This document shows positions 33,761 through 34,958 of a stretch of DNA of 34,958 nucleotides, in pieces; within the stretch, counting starts at the first letter, position 1, and each line of letters begins with the position of its first letter. Made by a program: the position numbers and the translations under genes. The DNA lies in assembly GCA_002507565.1 (NCBI GenBank), contig MOXJ01000027.1, positions 1-34,958 of the forward strand, read 5' to 3'. The stretch is from Candidatus Reconcilbacillus cellulovorans (lineage in GTDB: Bacteria > Bacillota > Bacilli > Paenibacillales > Reconciliibacillaceae). The notes under the pieces are model-generated. The model worked only from the letters and a program-made list of their open reading frames with translations, was not told the DNA's origin and made no database searches.

Positions 33761-34879
33761 ATGTGGAGAAAAGACGTATATTTGACTGAAATTCAGGATG
33801 ATTGGAATTTTGAAATTTTAAGCTGTGATTTATTCGATACGTTGATTTTTCGCACAATGGCAAAACCAGATGATGTTTTCGTAGAAACGGCGAAAGAAGC
33901 GCAACGGCGTGCGAAAATGTCGGGCTTTCTCGATCCCGTTGAGTTTGCTCGTCTCCGTGCAGAGGCAGATCGTCAAGCGCGCCAACAATTACGTACGGAA
34001 GTGACCATAGATGAAATTTATAGTCAATTGCCTAATTTTATAGGGGATCGGGATGAGATTAAGAAGATCGAATTTGAAATTGAAAAAGCTTGCGTTTACC
34101 TAAACCCAAGTGTCGCTTCTTTGATTGAGGAAGTGAAGCGTCGAGGCAAACGAGTGGTAATTTTATCGGATATGTATTTCACAGAAAAACATATTCGTGA
34201 ATTGTTGTGTATAGCCGGATTCGACCTTAGCCGTGTTGATCGGATTTTCATGTCGTGTGACTATCGCAAGACGAAGTATGGCGAAGGACGTTTGTTTGAA
34301 CATCTGTTGTCGGTGTATTCGGACGTGCGACCAGAACAGATCGTTCATCTCGGCGATCATCCCGTATCTGACGTCGAGAACGCTCGAAAGTATGGTATTC
34401 GTTCTGTTCACTACGGTAGACATGATTTGACACCGGACATCTGTGAGCTGGAGAGCATACAACCACAACGGGTCATCGGCGAGTTGGTATCGTTGCGCCG
34501 GTTGTGCGCTCATCTAAACGCCCATTTGCCACCGGATCAACGTTTCTGGCATGCGGTAGGAGCGGCTGTGATCGGCCCGCTTTATAGTCTATTTGCCGAA
34601 TGGATCATCGATGTTGCAAAACTCGAGGGATATAAAGCCATTTATCCCATCATGCGCGGGGGAAGCCTCTTGGAGCGGCTTCTTCAGCGTTCGTTGGCAA
34701 TGCGCGGCATAGAAGAAATTGAAGTGAAGCCAATGTATGTGTCACGGCGGTTGTTGCGCTTTGTTATCATTCCTGAAAATGTAGATGAATATTTTCTAAG
34801 GGATTTTTTACAAAAACGCTCATGGATGCGATGGAAAGCTGTTTGGGATTGGTTCGGGGTAAAGGAGCCATTCCTGTAG
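33761..34879 (+). CDS. HAD hydrolase with PRTase-like region (COG5610 type), probably truncated
   Basis: A 372-residue protein resembling the COG5610 group found in polysaccharide clusters. The HAD part has motif I SCDLFDTLIFRT (nucleophile Asp23), motif II VVILSDMYFTEKHI, a conserved Lys in DYRKTKYGEG and motif IV VHLGDHPVSDVENA. A PRTase-like region starts near 275 (IYPIMRGGSLLERLL, then PMYVSRRLLRF). Relatives I know of continue well past this point, but here translation stops after WDWFGVKEPFL. The last 79 bases do not continue the frame in any recognisable way. An insertion or rearrangement near 34870 may have cut the gene. The ATG at 33761 follows AAAAGGAG. Confidence 0.78.
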   Translation: MWRKDVYLTEIQDDWNFEILSCDLFDTLIFRTMAKPDDVFVETAKEAQRRAKMSGFLDPVEFARLRAEADRQARQQLRTEVTIDEIYSQLPNFIGDRDEIKKIEFEIEKACVYLNPSVASLIEEVKRRGKRVVILSDMYFTEKHIRELLCIAGFDLSRVDRIFMSCDYRKTKYGEGRLFEHLLSVYSDVRPEQIVHLGDHPVSDVENARKYGIRSVHYGRHDLTPDICELESIQPQRVIGELVSLRRLCAHLNAHLPPDQRFWHAVGAAVIGPLYSLFAEWIIDVAKLEGYKAIYPIMRGGSLLERLLQRSLAMRGIEEIEVKPMYVSRRLLRFVIIPENVDEYFLRDFLQKRSWMRWKAVWDWFGVKEPFL

Positions 34880-34958
34880 TGAATGAATTTGCGGTTTGAA
34901 AAGAAAGAGCGCCTCCTGTATGCTGGGTCTTGGAATGTAACACACTCACTGCCCTTAA

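Overview
The window looks like a high-GC member of the Bacillales, most likely Paenibacillaceae. This is an inference from gene content: guaB-dacA directly after an rRNA operon, degSU-comF-flagellar late gene order, strong AAGGAGG-type ribosome binding sites, and frequent GTG/TTG starts. It begins inside a 5S rRNA gene and ends just after a HAD-type gene that seems to stop early. Both ends could therefore be repeats that broke an assembly.

Layout: 1-149 holds the 5S rRNA 3' part and its terminator. 162-6190 holds guaB, dacA, metK, degS and degU (housekeeping and two-component signalling). 6259-9428 holds a small membrane-anchored GT2-like protein, a terminator, comFA and comFC (DNA uptake). 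9457-17311 is the late flagellar block: yvyF, flgM, flgN, flgK, flgL, a yviE-like gene, fliW, a csrA-flaG in-frame fusion, fliD, fliS and a fliT-like gene. 17309-18266 is the flagellin unit: a sigma-D promoter, a leader with a CsrA-type hairpin, hag and a terminator.

18274-30763 is a long, tightly overlapping flagellin-glycosylation operon that appears to start from its own sigma-D-like promoter. It encodes an unknown small protein, a Maf/DUF115 glycosyltransferase, PseB, a GT2, an orphan protein with a hydrophobic C-terminus, UDP-galactopyranose mutase, a PseF/SpsF-like cytidylyltransferase, a GNAT (PseH-like), an epimerase/ATP-grasp fusion, a HAD phosphatase, PseI and PseC. Together these give most of a pathway from UDP-GlcNAc to a CMP-pseudaminic-acid-type nonulosonic acid and its transfer to flagellin. 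No PseG is seen. A convergent GT2 (30838-31998, minus strand) follows, then cysC (APS kinase), a SAM methyltransferase and a HAD protein on the plus strand. The GT2 and the methyltransferase share a C-terminal Rossmann-like domain.

How it fits together: FlgM holds SigD until the hook is complete. SigD then drives flgM, hag and probably the glycosylation operon. FliW and CsrA control hag translation through the leader sites. FliS, FliD and FlaG handle filament assembly, and Maf plus the sugar enzymes decorate the filament. The most unusual items are the csrA-flaG fusion with a preserved internal start, the epimerase/ATP-grasp fusion with a Tyr-to-Cys change at the SDR catalytic position, the shared domain on two different enzymes, and the full CsrA-type hairpin at the 5' end of the hag leader.
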